Of a stretch of 7,941 bases of DNA, positions 5,734 through 7,941 are shown piece after piece; positions within the stretch are counted from its first letter, which is position 1, and each line of letters starts with the position of its first letter. The position numbers were made by a program, and so were the translations under genes. The stretch is from Actinomycetota bacterium (lineage in GTDB: Bacteria > Actinomycetota > Actinomycetes > Nanopelagicales > Nanopelagicaceae). The stretch lies in the NCBI GenBank assembly GCA_009705185.1, contig WLCS01000038.1:1-7941 (forward strand), in the 5' to 3' direction. A model generated the notes under the pieces. It saw only the letters and a list, made by a program, of their open reading frames with translations. It did not search any database and was not told the origin of the DNA.

Positions 5734-5768
5734 CTTACGCGGGGGTAGGTGGTTGGATTAGGCGTAAG
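5734..5768 (+). other. Stem-loop with G-rich loop upstream of fba
   Basis: CTTACGC (5734-5740) and GCGTAAG (5762-5768) are a perfect 7-bp inverted repeat. The 21-nt loop contains GGGGG, GG, GG and GG tracts separated by 1-2 nt, with a fifth GG after four more bases (its second G opens the right arm), so a two-tetrad G-quadruplex is conceivable. GGCGTA (5761-5766) can also pair with TGCGCC (5721-5726) in the preceding hairpin, so alternative folds exist. No riboswitch class is recognised. Confidence 0.4.
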
Positions 5769-5836
5769 CCTCACAAAGACCCAATGGTGCGTCAGAGCGT
5801 TTACACCAGTTCTAGTCACTCACTTGGGAGTATCAG

Positions 5837-6871
5837 ATGCCAATTGCAACCCCTGAAGTTTATGCAGCAATGTTGGACCGCGCTAAGGCAGGTTCTTTCG
5901 CTTATCCAGCAATCAACGTTTCATCTTCACAGACAATCATCGGAGCAATTCGTGGATTCGCCGAAGCAGAGTCCGATGGAATCATTCAATTCTCTTGGGG
6001 TGGAGCCGAATACGCATCTGGTTCAACAGTAAAGCACATGGTTGATGGCGCAGTAGCGCTCGCAGAATTTGCACACGTTGTTGCAAAGAATTACAACGTC
6101 AACATTGGTATCCATACAGATCACTGCCCAAAGGAGAAGCTAGACGGTTTCATGCGTCCACTTCTTGAACTAGGTGCGCAGCGCATTAAAGATGGAAAGC
6201 AACCACTATTTAACTCACACATGTGGGATGGATCTGCGGTTGATATGCCAGAGAACATGAAAGTAGCTCGCGAACTTCTCGATAAGTCAGTTGCAGCAAG
6301 AACAGTTCTCGAAATCGAAATCGGCGTGGTCGGTGGAGAAGAAGATGGCATCGAGGCAAAGCATGATGCGAAGCTTTACTCAACTCCAGAAGATGCTCTG
6401 CTGACAATTGAAACTCTTGGTACAGATGCGAATGCGCGCTACATGGTGGCAGCAACATTCGGAAACGTTCACGGCGTGTACAAGCCAGGAAACGTTGTCT
6501 TGCAACCAAAGATTCTTCAGACTCTTCAAGAAGCTGTTGCAAAGAAGCTTGGTCTTCCTGCAGGAAGCAAGCCAATGGACCTTGTTTTCCACGGTGGTTC
6601 AGGGTCACTTCTTTCAGAGATTCGTGAATCACTTGATTACGGTGTGATTAAGATGAATATCGATACAGATACTCAGTACGCATTTACACGTCCAGTTGTT
6701 GAGCACATGTTCAAGAACTACGACGGCGTTCTTAAGATTGATGGCGAAGTTGGAAATAAGAAGGCTTACGATCCACGCGCGTGGGGTAAAGCTGCTGAAG
6801 CAGGTATCGCTGCACGAGTGGGTGTTGCTTGCGAAGATCTTCGTTCAACCGGAACATCACTGCTTAAGTAA
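5837..6871 (+). CDS. fba: Class II fructose-bisphosphate aldolase
   Basis: A 344-aa zinc-dependent aldolase converting fructose-1,6-bisphosphate to dihydroxyacetone phosphate and glyceraldehyde-3-phosphate, in glycolysis and gluconeogenesis. Motifs: FAYPAINVSS (21-30); GIHTDHC (91-97), with catalytic D95 and zinc ligand H96; LEIEIGVVGGEEDG (158-171), which includes a glutamate zinc ligand in the class II pattern; ATFGNVHGVYKPG (206-218) with H212; FHGGSGS (251-257) with H252; and MNIDTDTQ (273-280), which binds substrate phosphate. The long form with GGEEDG is the class IIA type found in Actinobacteria and E. coli FbaA. A GGGAG Shine-Dalgarno sequence lies 6 nt before the ATG. It is followed after 33 bp by purA on the same strand, and the two may be cotranscribed. 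The gene is complete, with every key residue in place. Confidence 0.97.
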   Translation: MPIATPEVYAAMLDRAKAGSFAYPAINVSSSQTIIGAIRGFAEAESDGIIQFSWGGAEYASGSTVKHMVDGAVALAEFAHVVAKNYNVNIGIHTDHCPKEKLDGFMRPLLELGAQRIKDGKQPLFNSHMWDGSAVDMPENMKVARELLDKSVAARTVLEIEIGVVGGEEDGIEAKHDAKLYSTPEDALLTIETLGTDANARYMVAATFGNVHGVYKPGNVVLQPKILQTLQEAVAKKLGLPAGSKPMDLVFHGGSGSLLSEIRESLDYGVIKMNIDTDTQYAFTRPVVEHMFKNYDGVLKIDGEVGNKKAYDPRAWGKAAEAGIAARVGVACEDLRSTGTSLLK

Positions 6872-6901
6872 ATTAATTCACTACGAATCGGAAAGGCTTA
6901 A

Positions 6902-7941
<1,040 letters not shown>

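Larger units (their letters stand above)
5687..5836 (+). other. Leader region upstream of fba
   Basis: These 150 bp between the small ORF and fba hold the terminator-like hairpin (5711-5733) and the G-rich stem-loop (5734-5768) listed separately. The fba Shine-Dalgarno sequence GGGAG (5826-5830) lies 6 nt before the ATG. A weak -10-like TCTAGT is the only promoter candidate I see close to fba, so its transcription start is not resolved. I see no tRNA, recognised riboswitch or further ORF here. Confidence 0.5.

Noticed and set aside
5454..5836. A CRP-type operator (TGTGA-N6-TCACA-like) near acs or fba, or a tRNA or known riboswitch in the 383-bp gap
   Set aside because: No acceptable palindromic CRP half-sites, cloverleaf or recognised riboswitch core was found by eye on either strand.
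5655..6032. A 125-codon plus-strand frame overlapping the small ORF, the leader and the fba 5' end
   Set aside because: It runs through the structured leader and out of frame into fba, which has the clear motifs; no Shine-Dalgarno sequence and no family resemblance.
6210..6632. A 140-codon minus-strand open frame within fba
   Set aside because: It is opposite an intact fba with all catalytic residues, and its composition looks like reverse-complement translation.

Overview
The window looks like a compact core-genome segment from a moderately low-GC actinobacterium. By eye the codon use is AT-leaning, unlike high-GC streptomycetes or mycobacteria. Freshwater lineages such as acI/Nanopelagicales would fit, but that placement is inference. 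Two things support Actinobacteria. The Crp/FNR regulator is close to mycobacterial CRP (motifs DVPGRVAK and [25 protein letters not shown]). The gene order, from memory, follows the Mycobacterium tuberculosis Rv3667-Rv3678 region: acs, MarP/CvpA-type protein, TlpA-like thioredoxin, nth, crp, RidA, DUF4177 protein. Several genes found between these in relatives (MBL-fold hydrolase, Nudix hydrolase, ArsA-like ATPases) are missing, which suggests streamlining.

Layout: (1) a plus-strand cluster of a GatB/YqeY-domain protein (4-456), a 50-aa DUF4177 protein (479-631) and a RidA-family protein (632-1093); (2) crp on the minus strand (1106-1789), converging on ridA through a stem-loop that contains both stop codons; (3) a 17-bp divergent gap between crp and nth in which one 7-bp core can serve as the -10 element in both directions, with both genes apparently leaderless; (4) a plus-strand operon nth-tlpA-cvpA joined by two ATGA overlaps (1807-3493); (5) acs on the minus strand, overlapping the cvpA 3' end by 17 bp (3477-5453); (6) a 383-bp gap holding a 33-codon hydrophobic ORF with a strong Shine-Dalgarno sequence (5585-5686), a terminator-like hairpin and a G-rich stem-loop; (7) fba (5837-6871) and the first 345 codons of purA (from 6905), which runs off the window.

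Functionally this is housekeeping: base-excision repair (Nth), extracytoplasmic thiol-disulfide chemistry (TlpA-like lipoprotein), a membrane CvpA-domain protein, cAMP-type global regulation (Crp), acetate activation (Acs), glycolysis/gluconeogenesis (Fba) and AMP synthesis (PurA). No mobile element, CRISPR array, tRNA or rRNA is visible. The most interesting items are the symmetric crp/nth promoter, the stop-codon terminators at both convergent junctions, and the small hydrophobic ORF, which resembles Ldr/Fst-type toxins but is unproven.
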